Shown: positions 49,576 through 58,459, counted from the stretch's first letter. The stretch: DNA of 64,000 bases from Pacificoceanicola sp048553275 (GCF_048553275.1 NZ_JBLZMW010000006.1:124001-188000), one strand, 5' to 3'. Translations and numbers: made by a program. The notes: generated by a model from the sequence alone, not told the origin.

Positions 49576-51466
49576 CCCCGGTTCCTTCTGCGGGCGCGGC
49601 GTCGGCGCCTTGCTGGTCTTCCACCTGTTCCAGGGTGGTCTCGACGTCTTCGTCCGGTTCGAGCCGCAAGAGCTTGAATTCGATACGGCGGTTGGCTTCG
49701 CGTCCGTCCTCGGTGGCATTGTCCGCGATCGGCTCCACTTCGCCATAGCCCTTTACGGTATAGGATGCCACAGGAACCAAGCGTCCACGCAGTGCGTCGA
49801 GCACCGATTGTGCGCGCTCGCGGCTGAGTTCCTCGTTCATCGACTCCCGGCCCTGGCTGTCGGTGTGGCCGCCGATCTCGATCGGGATATCGCCGCATTT
49901 CTTCAGCAGGTCGGCCAATTCGTCGAGAATGTCCTTGGCCGAGGCGTCGAGCGTGGCGCTGCTCGGCTCGAAGGTGATCTTACGGTCGCCAATGATCTCG
50001 ACGATCTGCGCCTCGCATTCCTGCGGCGTCGGGATGCCCAGCGACGCATCGAATTTCTTCACGTATTCGACATTGATGTCGAAGTTTGCCTCGTCGCCGA
50101 GCTTGGCGGTCAGCAGGCGCGCGATTTCGGCACTCGCCTCAGTGTTGCCGGTCTTGCCGGTGACGCGGATCAAATCGGGGGTGACGGTCACCGCACCGTT
50201 GACCAGCTGCGCCAGTGCCTCGATCCCGGCCAGGGTGCGTACCGCCCAGCCGCCGGGAAGCGCCTCGTCGATGCGGGCCGCAGTGTAGACCTTTTCCGAA
50301 CCGAACCGGGCGCGGGCAAAGCTGTCGGCAGTCTGGCGGGCCACTTCGCTGCCGATGCGGCCGCGCAGCTGCACTGCGCCTTCCGGGCTGAGGGTGGCGA
50401 TGAATTCCGGCGGACCTTCGTCGGATTCCTCCGGTGCCTTGGGCAGGGTCGCGTGCAGGGCAAACACCTCGGGCAGGGCGGCTTCGAGTTCGCCAACGAC
50501 CCGATCGAACAGCACCTGTTCGGTGCCTTCCACGGCAACCAGTGCAACATCGGCATTGGTGAAGGTCACAGAGCCGTCGCCAAGCTCCGCCAGTTTGGCA
50601 ATCGCGATTTCCACCGCGTCGGGCCAGCGCCGCGACGGCACGCCCAGTCCAAGTGTACAGCTGGCCTTGCCCTCCAGCCCGGCGCGGGATGCGGCGCGCA
50701 GGATGCGATCCCGGCCTGCCTCGCTGTCGGCGGAGCAGGCATCGAACCGCGGTTTGCCCTCCTCGATCACGAAGCGCAGGGTGAACGGCGTGATGACCGG
50801 GCGCGGCGCGGTGAGGGTCAGCGCCAGCCGCAGATCGTCGGGTTTGCGCCGGGCAAGGGACGTTTCCAGCCGCCGTTTCTCTTCGCCGCTTTCGGTCATG
50901 GCCTTGATGGCGATCCGCTCGGCGTCGACGGAAATCTGGCTACGGGGCAGATCGCGCAGGGCGCCAACCGCGAAGCGCAGCGCCGCGTCCCAGCCATCGG
51001 GCGCCGGATAATCGGCCACGTCAAGCAGATCGGAGACCTCCAGATCACCGGCAATCTCGCTGAACTGGGACAACAGATCCTCGCGGTCGCTGGAGGCGGG
51101 GATCAGGCCGATGATCGAAATTCCGGCGTCGTTGCGCATGATTTCGGCGGAAAAATGCGGCGGCGCAAAGTCCTCGGGCTCGTCGATCAGCATCTGGTCG
51201 ATGACCCGCGCGGCATCGACAACGCGGCCTGCGGTGCTGAGCGCCTTGAACCGTGTGGCCTCGTCCGGTGCGGTGCCGATGAGAAAGACCTGAAGCCCGT
51301 TCGTGTCGACCTCGGCCCAGGTCAGACCTTCCCGGTCCAGTTCATTGAGCACATCGGACTCCGACGCGGTTTCGATCATCCCGACCGAGAAATAAGCGGA
51401 GACGAGGCTGACCGCTGCGGCGGCCGAAAAGGTGCCGACGATCGTGAACAGCGAAGAAAGGCGCAT
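49568..51466 (-). CDS. OmpA-family envelope protein
   Basis: 632-aa protein with a hydrophobic N-terminal segment (LSSLFTIVGTFSAAAAVSLVSAYF), then several BON-like repeated domains (ITFTNADVALVAVEGTEQV and similar), and a C-terminal OmpA/MotB peptidoglycan-binding domain (IEIGGHTDSQGRESMNEELSRERAQSVLDALRG, GYGEVEPIADN). It should anchor the envelope to peptidoglycan. The overlapping coiled-coil gene follows. Length is large for an OmpA protein because of the central repeat region. Confidence 0.88.
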   Translation of the reverse strand: MRLSSLFTIVGTFSAAAAVSLVSAYFSVGMIETASESDVLNELDREGLTWAEVDTNGLQVFLIGTAPDEATRFKALSTAGRVVDAARVIDQMLIDEPEDFAPPHFSAEIMRNDAGISIIGLIPASSDREDLLSQFSEIAGDLEVSDLLDVADYPAPDGWDAALRFAVGALRDLPRSQISVDAERIAIKAMTESGEEKRRLETSLARRKPDDLRLALTLTAPRPVITPFTLRFVIEEGKPRFDACSADSEAGRDRILRAASRAGLEGKASCTLGLGVPSRRWPDAVEIAIAKLAELGDGSVTFTNADVALVAVEGTEQVLFDRVVGELEAALPEVFALHATLPKAPEESDEGPPEFIATLSPEGAVQLRGRIGSEVARQTADSFARARFGSEKVYTAARIDEALPGGWAVRTLAGIEALAQLVNGAVTVTPDLIRVTGKTGNTEASAEIARLLTAKLGDEANFDINVEYVKKFDASLGIPTPQECEAQIVEIIGDRKITFEPSSATLDASAKDILDELADLLKKCGDIPIEIGGHTDSQGRESMNEELSRERAQSVLDALRGRLVPVASYTVKGYGEVEPIADNATEDGREANRRIEFKLLRLEPDEDVETTLEQVEDQQGADAAPAEGTGDE

Positions 51467-51527
51467 CGGCGCTCTGCATCCTTTGTTTGGGTGCGTCGGT
51501 GATACGCAAGCCGTGCCGGATAGGCAA

Positions 51528-52493
51528 TCACAGCAGGACGGCGATGGCGAAAAACAGCACAGGAATCAGGCCTGCGTCGCGGTTTGACCGAAACAGTTCG
51601 AGCAGGCGGTCGGCATCGTCCATCTTCAGGCGACGCATCTGCCAGAGCATGTGCCAGCCCATGGCCCATGGGCCAACAAGCAGGATCACCAATTCGAGGA
51701 TGGCTCCGTCCGGGGCCGCCAGGACAATCGCGATCCCCATCAGGGTCGTGCAGGCCACCATGAACCGGGCGAGCCACTGCGGCGTGTTGTCGCCGAACAG
51801 CCGGGCGGTGGATTTTACCCCGATCAGCGCGTCGTCTTCCTTGTCCTGATGGGCATAGATCGTGTCGTAGAAGAGCGTCCATGCCATGCCGGAAACGTAG
51901 AGCAGCACCGCCGGCCAGCCAAGACTGCCGGAATGCGCGGTCCAGGCCAGCAGTGCGCCCCAGTTGAAGGCAATGCCTAGGAAAATCTGCGGCCACCATG
52001 TGAATCGTTTGGCAAAGGGGTAGATGGCGACGGGAACCAGAGAAATCACGCCAAGCGCAATCGCGGCTGGCGGGAAGGTGATCAGGATCAGAAAGGCAAT
52101 CAGGCATTGCACCACGGCCCAGGCCAGCGCCTGCCTGGCCGTGACCTGCCCCGAGGGAATCGGCCTTGAGGCGGTGCGGTCCACCGATCCGTCGATGTCG
52201 CGGTCCGTGATGTCATTCCATGTGCAGCCCGCGCCGCGCATCAGTACTGCGCCAATCCCGCAAGAGGCGAAGATCCAGACATCGAACCAACCGGCCTGGC
52301 CATCGGCCACCATCGACAGCAGCAACCCCCACCAGCAAGGCAACAGCAGCAGCCACGTGCCAATCGGCCGGTCGGCGCGGGACAGGCGCAGGTAAGGCCG
52401 TGTCCATGCGGGGGCGTGATGGTCCACCCAATTGCCGCGCACGGCGTCACGAACCTGTCCTTCAGCCTCTGGCGTCTGGGATGTGCCGGTCAT
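51528..52493 (-). CDS. ubiA: 4-hydroxybenzoate octaprenyltransferase
   Basis: 321-aa integral membrane prenyltransferase of ubiquinone synthesis. The first Asp-rich motif NDITDRDIDGSVDRTASRP lies in the N-terminal part and the second DKEDDALIGVKSTA near residue 210. About eight helices. Start ATG 52493. It is divergent from rsmE across a 12-bp gap, a compact arrangement. Prenyl chain length is not set by this gene alone. Confidence 0.93.
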   Translation of the reverse strand: MTGTSQTPEAEGQVRDAVRGNWVDHHAPAWTRPYLRLSRADRPIGTWLLLLPCWWGLLLSMVADGQAGWFDVWIFASCGIGAVLMRGAGCTWNDITDRDIDGSVDRTASRPIPSGQVTARQALAWAVVQCLIAFLILITFPPAAIALGVISLVPVAIYPFAKRFTWWPQIFLGIAFNWGALLAWTAHSGSLGWPAVLLYVSGMAWTLFYDTIYAHQDKEDDALIGVKSTARLFGDNTPQWLARFMVACTTLMGIAIVLAAPDGAILELVILLVGPWAMGWHMLWQMRRLKMDDADRLLELFRSNRDAGLIPVLFFAIAVLL

Positions 52494-52504
52494 ATGTTGG
52501 CCTC

Positions 52505-53230
52505 ATGAATGCGAAAATCCGCCTCTACGTACAGCACCCTTTGGGTGAGGGACAACCGGTGCCGCTGTCGCGGGAACAGGCTCATTACCTTTTCGGCGTC
52601 ATGCGGCTCAGTGTGGGGGACGCGGTTGCGCTGTTCAACGGGCGTGATGGCGAATGGCAAGCCGAGGTCATGGAGGCGGGTAAGCGTGGCGGCACTCTCG
52701 CATGTCGCCTGCAGTCCGCGCCTCTGGCTGTGCCTCCGGACCTGTGGCTGTGTTTTGCTCCGATCAAGAAGGCCCGCACCGATTTCATCGTCGAAAAGGC
52801 TGCCGAATTGGGAGTCCGGCGCGTTGTTCCTGTTGCGACCGAGTTCACCAATTCGGAGCGCATCCGGCAGGATCGGCTGCAGGCCCATGCGGTCGAGGCG
52901 GCAGAGCAATGCGGTGGCACCTTCGTGCCCGAGGTCACGGGCCTGATCCGCCTGGACAGGCTCCTGAGCGATTGGCCATCGGGGCGGCGGCTTCTGTTTT
53001 GCGACGAGGCGCGCCTCGGTGAACATATGACGCTTCCGGATCGGGAGGCGGCAGGCCCCTGGGCGATTCTCATTGGCCCGGAGGGGGGCTTCAGCGCAAG
53101 CGAGCGGGATCGGTTGGCAGGGCTGCCTTTCACGCATCCCATCGCGCTCGGGCCGCGAATTCTGCGCGCCGATACGGCGGCGGTTGCCGCGATGACGCTC
53201 TGGCAGGCGTGGTTGGGAGACTGGACATGA
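52505..53230 (+). CDS. rsmE: 16S rRNA (uracil1498-N3)-methyltransferase
   Basis: 241-aa SPOUT methyltransferase. The knot motif LIGPEGGFSASERDRL precedes GLPFTHPIALGPRILRADTA, which builds the trefoil knot. N-terminal PUA-like domain contains YLFGVMRLSVGDAVALFNG. Start ATG 52505 after a weak site. Its stop overlaps the start of the following membrane-protein gene by 4 nt. Divergent from ubiA. Confidence 0.93.
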   Translation: MNAKIRLYVQHPLGEGQPVPLSREQAHYLFGVMRLSVGDAVALFNGRDGEWQAEVMEAGKRGGTLACRLQSAPLAVPPDLWLCFAPIKKARTDFIVEKAAELGVRRVVPVATEFTNSERIRQDRLQAHAVEAAEQCGGTFVPEVTGLIRLDRLLSDWPSGRRLLFCDEARLGEHMTLPDREAAGPWAILIGPEGGFSASERDRLAGLPFTHPIALGPRILRADTAAVAAMTLWQAWLGDWT

Positions 53231-53751
53231 TCCGGCGCGAGGCGGCCGAAACACTTGTCCGGTTTCGTGAGCCGTTGATCGGTGCGGGCGTTTTGGCGCT
53301 CGGGCTGTATTGGGCTTTTTTTACTGGCGGCGGGCTGCTGCATTGGATCGGCTATGCGGTGGGTTTGATCGGACTCGCCCTGATTGTCTCGGGTCTGCAA
53401 CGCGTGCGGTTTCGGCGCGGCGATGGCGGGCCGGGGATCGTGCAGGTTGTCGAAGGCCGCATCACCTACTTCGGGCCACTCTCCGGCGGTGTTGTCGATA
53501 TCGAGGCGCTCAAGGCCCTGACCCTTGTCAGGGAGGCAAAGCCGCCGCATTGGCGGTTGGAGCAACTTGGTCAGCCCCCACTGTTGATCCCGGTAAACGC
53601 CGAAGGGGCGGAGGCGCTGTTCGATGCGTTTGCGCATCTTCCGGGCATTCGCACGGAGTACATGCTGCGCGAGTTGGAACGGGGCGAGGCTGATGCGGTT
53701 GTGATCTGGCGCGCTGTCACTGTGCGTGATCCTGCCTTTCGGCTGCATTGA
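53227..53751 (+). CDS. conserved hypothetical two-helix membrane protein
   Basis: 174-aa protein with two transmembrane segments close to the N-terminus (about residues 17-37 and 41-60) and a soluble C-terminal domain of mostly beta strands (VQVVEGRITYFGPLSGGVVDIEALKALTLV). Start ATG 53227 overlaps the rsmE stop by 4 nt, so it is translated with rsmE. Conserved in this order as far as I recall, but function unknown. It precedes the gshA gene by 67 bp. Confidence 0.7.
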   Translation: MIRREAAETLVRFREPLIGAGVLALGLYWAFFTGGGLLHWIGYAVGLIGLALIVSGLQRVRFRRGDGGPGIVQVVEGRITYFGPLSGGVVDIEALKALTLVREAKPPHWRLEQLGQPPLLIPVNAEGAEALFDAFAHLPGIRTEYMLRELERGEADAVVIWRAVTVRDPAFRLH

Positions 53752-53818
53752 CACCCGGAAATTTTGCGACCAAGGCTGAAATCCCAAACGCGTCAGGCCC
53801 AAATTCGGAGCATTACCC

Positions 53819-55189
53819 ATGTCCATTCCTCAATCCGGCGGCGGGCCGATCGAGAGCCGCGAGCAGATGATCGAGTATCTGGCCTCTGGCAGTAAGCCGA
53901 AAGAGGACTGGCGCATCGGCACCGAGCACGAGAAATTCGGCTACTGCAAGGATTCGCTGAAACCGCTGCCCTATGACGGCGAGCGTTCGATTCGCGCGGT
54001 GCTGGAAGGGCTGCGCGACCGTCATGGCTGGGACGAAGTGCGCGAAGGCGGCCATCTGATCGGCCTCGAAAAGGATGGCGCCAACGTCAGTCTTGAACCC
54101 GGAGGAGCGCTGGAGCTGTCGGGCGCGCCGCTGGAAACCATCCACCAGACCTGCGACGAGGTGAATGTGCACCTCGCCGAGGTCAAGGGGATCGCTGACG
54201 AGATCGGCGTCGGGTTCATCGGGCTTGGCGCTGCGCCGCTTTGGAGCCATGAGGAAATGCCCCTCATGCCCAAGGGCCGCTACAAGCTCATGAACGATTA
54301 CATGCAAAAGGTCGGCACCATGGGCACCGCCATGATGCGTCGCACGTGCACGGTTCAGGTCAACCTCGATTTCGGCTCGGAAGCGGACATGGTGCAGAAA
54401 ATGCGCGTCGCGCTGGCGCTTCAGCCCGTGGCGACGGCGCTTTTTGCCAACTCTCCCTTCTTCGAAGGCAAGGTGAATGGTCACAAAAGCTGGCGCTCGG
54501 TGATCTGGCGCAATCTGGACGACGCCCGCACCGGCATGTTGCCCTTCGTCTTCGACGAGGGATTCGGATTCGAAGCCTGGGTCGATTACGTACTCGATGT
54601 GCCGATGTATTTCGTCTACCGCGATGGCAAGTATATCAATGCCTTGGGCCAATCATTCCGCGATTTCCTCAAGGGTCAGCTTCCGGCCCTGCCGGGCGAG
54701 ACGCCGACGCTCTCCGACTGGGCTGATCACCTGACCACGGTGTTCCCCGAAGCGCGGCTCAAGAAATACATCGAAATGCGCGGTGCCGATGGCGGCCCGT
54801 GGCGGCGTCTTTGTGCCTTGCCTGCCTTCTGGGTCGGCCTGACGTACGATCAGGGAGCGCTGGATGCAGCTTGGGACCTTGTGAAGGATTGGGACGCGGA
54901 AACCCGGGAGGCGCTACGCGTTGCGGCCTCTGTTGACGGGCTGCAGGCCGAGGTGGGCGGCTTGAAGATGCACGATCTTGCGCGCGAGGTCGTCGATATC
55001 GCTGACGCAGGCCTCAAGGCGCGGGCCCGGCCCGGTGCCGGCGGTCTTGTTCCGGACGAGACGCATTTCCTCAATGCGCTGAAGGAAAGCATCGAAACCG
55101 GAAAAGTGCCCGCCGACGAATTGCTCGACCGTTACAACGGCGACTGGAACGGCGATCTAACCCGCATCTATGCAGACTACAGCTACTGA
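53819..55189 (+). CDS. gshA: glutamate-cysteine ligase (plant/alphaproteobacterial type)
   Basis: 456-aa first enzyme of glutathione synthesis, of the GCS2 group found in plants and alphaproteobacteria. WRIGTEHEKFGYCKDS holds the glutamate/ATP-binding part. Other markers are ANVSLEPGGALELSGAPL, RTCTVQVNLDFGSEADMVQKMR, and FANSPFFEGKVNG followed by a VFDEGFGFEAWVDYVLDVPMYFVYRDGKY stretch. Length is normal. Followed convergently by the DUF805 gene; a gamma-glutamyltransferase gene that degrades glutathione lies further on. Confidence 0.94.
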   Translation: MSIPQSGGGPIESREQMIEYLASGSKPKEDWRIGTEHEKFGYCKDSLKPLPYDGERSIRAVLEGLRDRHGWDEVREGGHLIGLEKDGANVSLEPGGALELSGAPLETIHQTCDEVNVHLAEVKGIADEIGVGFIGLGAAPLWSHEEMPLMPKGRYKLMNDYMQKVGTMGTAMMRRTCTVQVNLDFGSEADMVQKMRVALALQPVATALFANSPFFEGKVNGHKSWRSVIWRNLDDARTGMLPFVFDEGFGFEAWVDYVLDVPMYFVYRDGKYINALGQSFRDFLKGQLPALPGETPTLSDWADHLTTVFPEARLKKYIEMRGADGGPWRRLCALPAFWVGLTYDQGALDAAWDLVKDWDAETREALRVAASVDGLQAEVGGLKMHDLAREVVDIADAGLKARARPGAGGLVPDETHFLNALKESIETGKVPADELLDRYNGDWNGDLTRIYADYSY

Positions 55190-55209
55190 TCGCGCAGAGG
55201 GGCAGGGCG

Positions 55210-55794
55210 TCAGGCGCCCTGTCCGAGCACCCGCGTGCGGTAGTAATCCTTGATCTCGTTGCGGCGCTGTTCAATCATGTCTGGCGTTGGTTCCGCCTCG
55301 CCGTTCACGAGGTAGGCGTAGCTCTGGTACGCGTTGTGCGGCTTGACGTCCTGTCTTTGAACTTCAGACAGCCCCATGCGCCGGCTCTGCGACGTCTTTT
55401 CATGAGTCCAGCAATGCGCCGGGGGCTGCCCCCAGGCATTTTCGTCAGGCTGTGATGGCAGCGTCAGAATGAAATGCGTGATGACCGGCCCGATCAGCGG
55501 CACGGCGACCAGAAACAGCCAAAACCCGGACCGCCCCGTATCGTGCAACCGACGTATGCGCAGCGACAGGTAAGGAACGAAAGACAGGATCAGGATCCAC
55601 GGCGTGAGCAAAGTGCTCATCCCGAAGGCTTCACTCCCCCTTTCCAGGAGGGTGAGGCCATCCATGACAATTGATCCCAGGGTTAGACCGCCAAGGAACA
55701 GGAAGGCCCACCAGAACTCGGCCCGCGTGGCGCGCCCACTGAAATCGAAGGCCTTGAACGCGAAGTTCTCAACGGCTGCAATCGGTCCGACCAT
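55210..55794 (-). CDS. DUF805 membrane protein
   Basis: 194-aa protein with four hydrophobic helices in a DUF805 arrangement: FDFSGRATRAEFWWAFLFLGGL, a second helix, LSLRIRRLHDTGRSGFWLFLVAVPLIGPVI, and a hydrophilic C-terminal tail (residues 125-194). The tail is longer than in many DUF805 proteins and contains a DVKPHNAYQSYAYL segment. Function unknown. Convergent with gshA. Confidence 0.85.
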   Translation of the reverse strand: MVGPIAAVENFAFKAFDFSGRATRAEFWWAFLFLGGLTLGSIVMDGLTLLERGSEAFGMSTLLTPWILILSFVPYLSLRIRRLHDTGRSGFWLFLVAVPLIGPVITHFILTLPSQPDENAWGQPPAHCWTHEKTSQSRRMGLSEVQRQDVKPHNAYQSYAYLVNGEAEPTPDMIEQRRNEIKDYYRTRVLGQGA

Positions 55795-55932
55795 GTGCCA
55801 GCTCTCCCGGATCTGTTAACCCTATGGGTGGCAACAGACCGGGGCCAAAATTGGGCGGGGCGGGGGCAACTGTCTGGCCAGCCCTGCGAATTGATGAAAA
55901 TTTGCAGGATTGTCCCGGCCCCCGCCGCAGTT

Positions 55933-57507
55933 TCAGTAGCCGATGGCGCAGCCGTCCTTTCGCGGATCGGATGCGCCTTCGAGAACGCCATTTTCATGGA
56001 TAACAATCGCCTGTGCGCCCCCGATGGGCGTTTCGGGGGTTTCGATGTCGTGCCCCTTCTCGGCCAATACCTTGGCAACATCCGGGGCAAAACCGCGCTC
56101 CAGTCGCAGTTTGCCTGCTTCGGCAAAGCTGCGCGGAGCGTCGAGCGCCTCTTGGGCATGCATCCCGAAATCGGTCATGTTCGACACCACGCGGGCGTGG
56201 CCGTTGGGCTGATATTGTCCGCCCATTACGCCAAAGGGCATCGTCACTCGTCCGCCATCGCGCAGCATCGCGGGGATGATGGTGTGCATGGGGCGCTTGC
56301 CGCCTTGCATCTCGTTCGGATGCCCCTCCTTGAGCGAGAAACCCGCGCCGCGATTTTGAAAAAGAATGCCGAACTTGTCGGACGCGATACCGGAGCCGAA
56401 GCCGTGAAAGACCGAATAGATCAGCGATACGGACATGCGATCCTTGTCGACCACGGTGATGTAGATCGTGTCTTTATGCACCGCTTCGGAGGCCTGTGTG
56501 GCAGAGGCCATGGCGCGCTTGGGGTCGATCAACCCGGCGAGCTCTACCGCCGTTTCCATACTGGTCAGATGCTCCAGCCGGTCCATGGTCTCCGGATCAG
56601 ACAGGAACCGGTTGCGGGCGTCATAAGCCAGTTTGGCCGCCTCCGCCTCGAGGTGCACACGCTCCGCGCCAAACGGCTCAAGCGAGGAAATATCGAACTG
56701 CGACAGGATATTCAGCATCAATTGGGCAATGATGCCCTGACCGTTTGGCGGGTGCTCCAGAAGCTCACGCCCGCGATAATCGCTGCCGACCGGGGCGCCG
56801 ACCGTGCAGTGCGTTGCGGCAAAGTCATCGAGCGTGTGCTTGCCGCCGAGCGCTTGCAGCGACGCCACCATATCCTCGGCCACTTCGCCTTCGTAAAACC
56901 CTTTTCGCCCGTCTTTTGCGATGCGTTTCAGAGCCTCGGCCTGCGCGGGCAGGGCAAAAAGATCGCCGGGATTCGGGATGGCGCCGGGTTGGAAATGGCG
57001 CAGCGCGTGGCCTTGCAGGACGCCCGCGTCCCTGGCCCAGTCGAAGGCAACGCGCGGCGCGATGGGAATTCCGTGCTCCATGTAATGGATCGCCGGAGCG
57101 AGGCTGTCGGCAAGCCCGAGCTTGCCCCAGTTTTCCGACATGGTGCAAAAGGCGTCGATCGCGCCAGGGATGGTGACCGCATCAGGCGTGTTCAGCGGCA
57201 CAGTGGCCATGCCCTTGTCCCGCAGACTTGAGGCGGAGGCGGCGGCCGGCGCGCGGCCGGAGCCGTTGACGGCGATGACATCGTCGCTGCCGGCGGGCGA
57301 GACGAGCGTAAAGCAATCGCCGCCGATCCCGGTCATTTGCGGCTCGGCCAGGCCAAGCAGTACAGCGCCCGCGATGGCGGCGTCCATGGCATTGCCGCCC
57401 CGGCGCAGAATTTCGACAGCTGCGTTCGCGGCGATCGGATGCGAGGTCGCGCAAATGCCATTCGTGGCATAGACCGCCGAGCGTCCTGGTAGTTGGAAAT
57501 CACGCAT
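55933..57507 (-). CDS. gamma-glutamyltransferase (cytoplasmic YwrD-like form)
   Basis: 524-aa Ntn-hydrolase of the GGT family acting on glutathione or gamma-glutamyl compounds. GICATSHPIAANAAVEILRRGGNAMDAAIA is the family start. The expected autoprocessing Thr is in VHKDTIYITVVDKD, and GFGSGIASDKFGILFQNRG follows. No signal peptide is visible, unlike periplasmic GGT, so a cytoplasmic location is likely. GGGAGGAG precedes ATG 57507. Its 472-bp leader carries the paired hairpins described separately. Confidence 0.88.
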   Translation of the reverse strand: MRDFQLPGRSAVYATNGICATSHPIAANAAVEILRRGGNAMDAAIAGAVLLGLAEPQMTGIGGDCFTLVSPAGSDDVIAVNGSGRAPAAASASSLRDKGMATVPLNTPDAVTIPGAIDAFCTMSENWGKLGLADSLAPAIHYMEHGIPIAPRVAFDWARDAGVLQGHALRHFQPGAIPNPGDLFALPAQAEALKRIAKDGRKGFYEGEVAEDMVASLQALGGKHTLDDFAATHCTVGAPVGSDYRGRELLEHPPNGQGIIAQLMLNILSQFDISSLEPFGAERVHLEAEAAKLAYDARNRFLSDPETMDRLEHLTSMETAVELAGLIDPKRAMASATQASEAVHKDTIYITVVDKDRMSVSLIYSVFHGFGSGIASDKFGILFQNRGAGFSLKEGHPNEMQGGKRPMHTIIPAMLRDGGRVTMPFGVMGGQYQPNGHARVVSNMTDFGMHAQEALDAPRSFAEAGKLRLERGFAPDVAKVLAEKGHDIETPETPIGGAQAIVIHENGVLEGASDPRKDGCAIGY

Positions 57508-57588
57508 GGGTCAGGCTCCTCCCTCAATGCTTTCGGCGCGAGGATAGACCCGTGCGGGCCGAGGTCAATGGAGGCTATGCTTTGGAAG

Positions 57589-57663
57589 AAGTGTCTCGAC
57601 GCCGTGCACTGGGTGGGGGCTGTTAATGCACGGCGCCGAGTGAAGCCTATTGCAGCTACAAGA
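57589..57663 (-). ncRNA. candidate structured RNA hairpin, copy 1, in the gamma-glutamyltransferase leader
   Basis: A 14-bp stem (arms 57595-57608 and 57627-57640) closes an 18-nt loop, read on the minus strand as UUAACAGCCCCCACCCAG. One base-pair (57599/57636) is A-C on plus but G-U on minus, all others pair. It ends 87 nt before the GGT start codon. Together with copy 2 (57805-57850) it is a duplicated, covarying element. It may be a leader of the ggt message, an independent sRNA, or a repeat; no promoter or terminator is confirmed. Confidence 0.5.
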
Positions 57664-57798
57664 CGGATCTTGTCGCGCAATGCGGGCAGAATTGTGGTGC
57701 GGTTTGGGAAAATGCACGGCTTGTAAGCGGCCACCTGGCAATGCCGAATTCGCCGCGCGCGGCGCGGGAAGGACGATTGCAATGTCGGGGATCGGAGT

Positions 57799-57873
57799 AA
57801 GTGCCTCGGCGCCACGCACTGGGTGGGGGCTGTTAATGCGCGACGCCGAGGGAAGCTTTATGCAGCTACAAGA
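57799..57873 (-). ncRNA. candidate structured RNA hairpin, copy 2, in the gamma-glutamyltransferase leader
   Basis: Copy 2 of the 75-nt element, exactly 210 bp from copy 1, with 65 of 75 positions identical. Stem arms are 57805-57818 and 57837-57850; the 18-nt loop is identical. Differences inside the stem are one U-A to C-G change and G-U replacements, all pair-preserving on the minus strand. On the plus strand the same changes give A-C mismatches. The conserved 5' flank TCTTGTAGCTGCA (minus) precedes each stem. Confidence 0.5.
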
Positions 57874-57933
57874 ACAGGAATGCCGGTTCTTTCTGTCGTG
57901 AATATGGCGCCAAGCGGACGATTTGAAGAAGCA

Positions 57934-57952
57934 GGGAATTGTAACGATTCCC
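57934..57952. promoter_or_regulatory. small inverted repeat downstream of the anti-sigma gene
   Basis: GGGAAT (57934-57939), 7-nt spacer TGTAACG, ATTCCC (57947-57952): perfect 6-bp arms, 28 bp beyond the anti-sigma kinase stop. It could be a weak terminator (no U-run) or an operator for the RNA element. The rest of 57508-57979 has no supported gene. Confidence 0.35.
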
Positions 57953-57979
57953 AAGCGGTGAGGGACGGGGTGCGCGATG

Positions 57980-58450
57980 TCAGTCGGCGTCCTTGATCGG
58001 GATCGAAAAGTCGAGCAGGTTGATCCCGTCCTTGCGGCGATAGCGCAGTTCGTCGGTCATGCTGCGGATGAGGAACCAGCCAAATCCGCCTTCCGGCAGA
58101 TCTGCCAGGGCAACATCGACCGATTTCATTTCGCCGGTGGGCAAGCTGCTTTGCGGCATCATGCCGCCAGAGTCCTCGATCCGCGCCTTGAGATGTGTGG
58201 CGTCCAGCGAGAGCGTAATCCGGATCTCGCCGTTGTCAGCGTCCTTGTAAGCATGTTCCACGATATTGTTCATCGCCTCGGCAAGCACGAGTTCGCAAGG
58301 ACCCAGTTTTTCCGCGCGTACGCCCCGTTGGATCAGAGCGTTCCGGATATCGCCAAGGGTCTCCCGGACTGCTTCCGGGCGGCTGGACAGGACATAGCGC
58401 AGCGTACTGCCGTCCTGGTCTTCAACCGGCTGCATGGCCTGTTCTCCCAT
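57980..58450 (-). CDS. RsbW-like anti-sigma factor serine kinase
   Basis: 156-aa GHKL ATPase of the anti-sigma kinase family. The N-box ELVLAEAMNNIVEHAYKD (about residue 53-70) and IEDSGGMMP as G1, then EGGFGWFLIRSMTDEL as G2, are clear. It should bind a sigma factor or phosphorylate a STAS antagonist. The STAS gene is just upstream with a 9-nt spacer. No RsbU phosphatase or ECF/sigma-B gene is visible, so its target is unknown. Confidence 0.9.
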   Translation of the reverse strand: MGEQAMQPVEDQDGSTLRYVLSSRPEAVRETLGDIRNALIQRGVRAEKLGPCELVLAEAMNNIVEHAYKDADNGEIRITLSLDATHLKARIEDSGGMMPQSSLPTGEMKSVDVALADLPEGGFGWFLIRSMTDELRYRRKDGINLLDFSIPIKDAD

Positions 58451-58459
58451 CGCTGCCGG

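Noticed and set aside
49460..51502. 680-codon plus-strand ORF over the OmpA gene
   Set aside because: Antisense of the OmpA-family gene, which shows a normal OmpA domain and overlap with its partner.
57565..57954. 129-aa minus-strand ORF with a repeated SPHPV-type peptide
   Set aside because: The repeat peptide is a by-product of the 210-bp (70 codon) spacing of the hairpin copies. Changes between copies preserve RNA pairing, not the protein, and no ribosome-binding site is seen.
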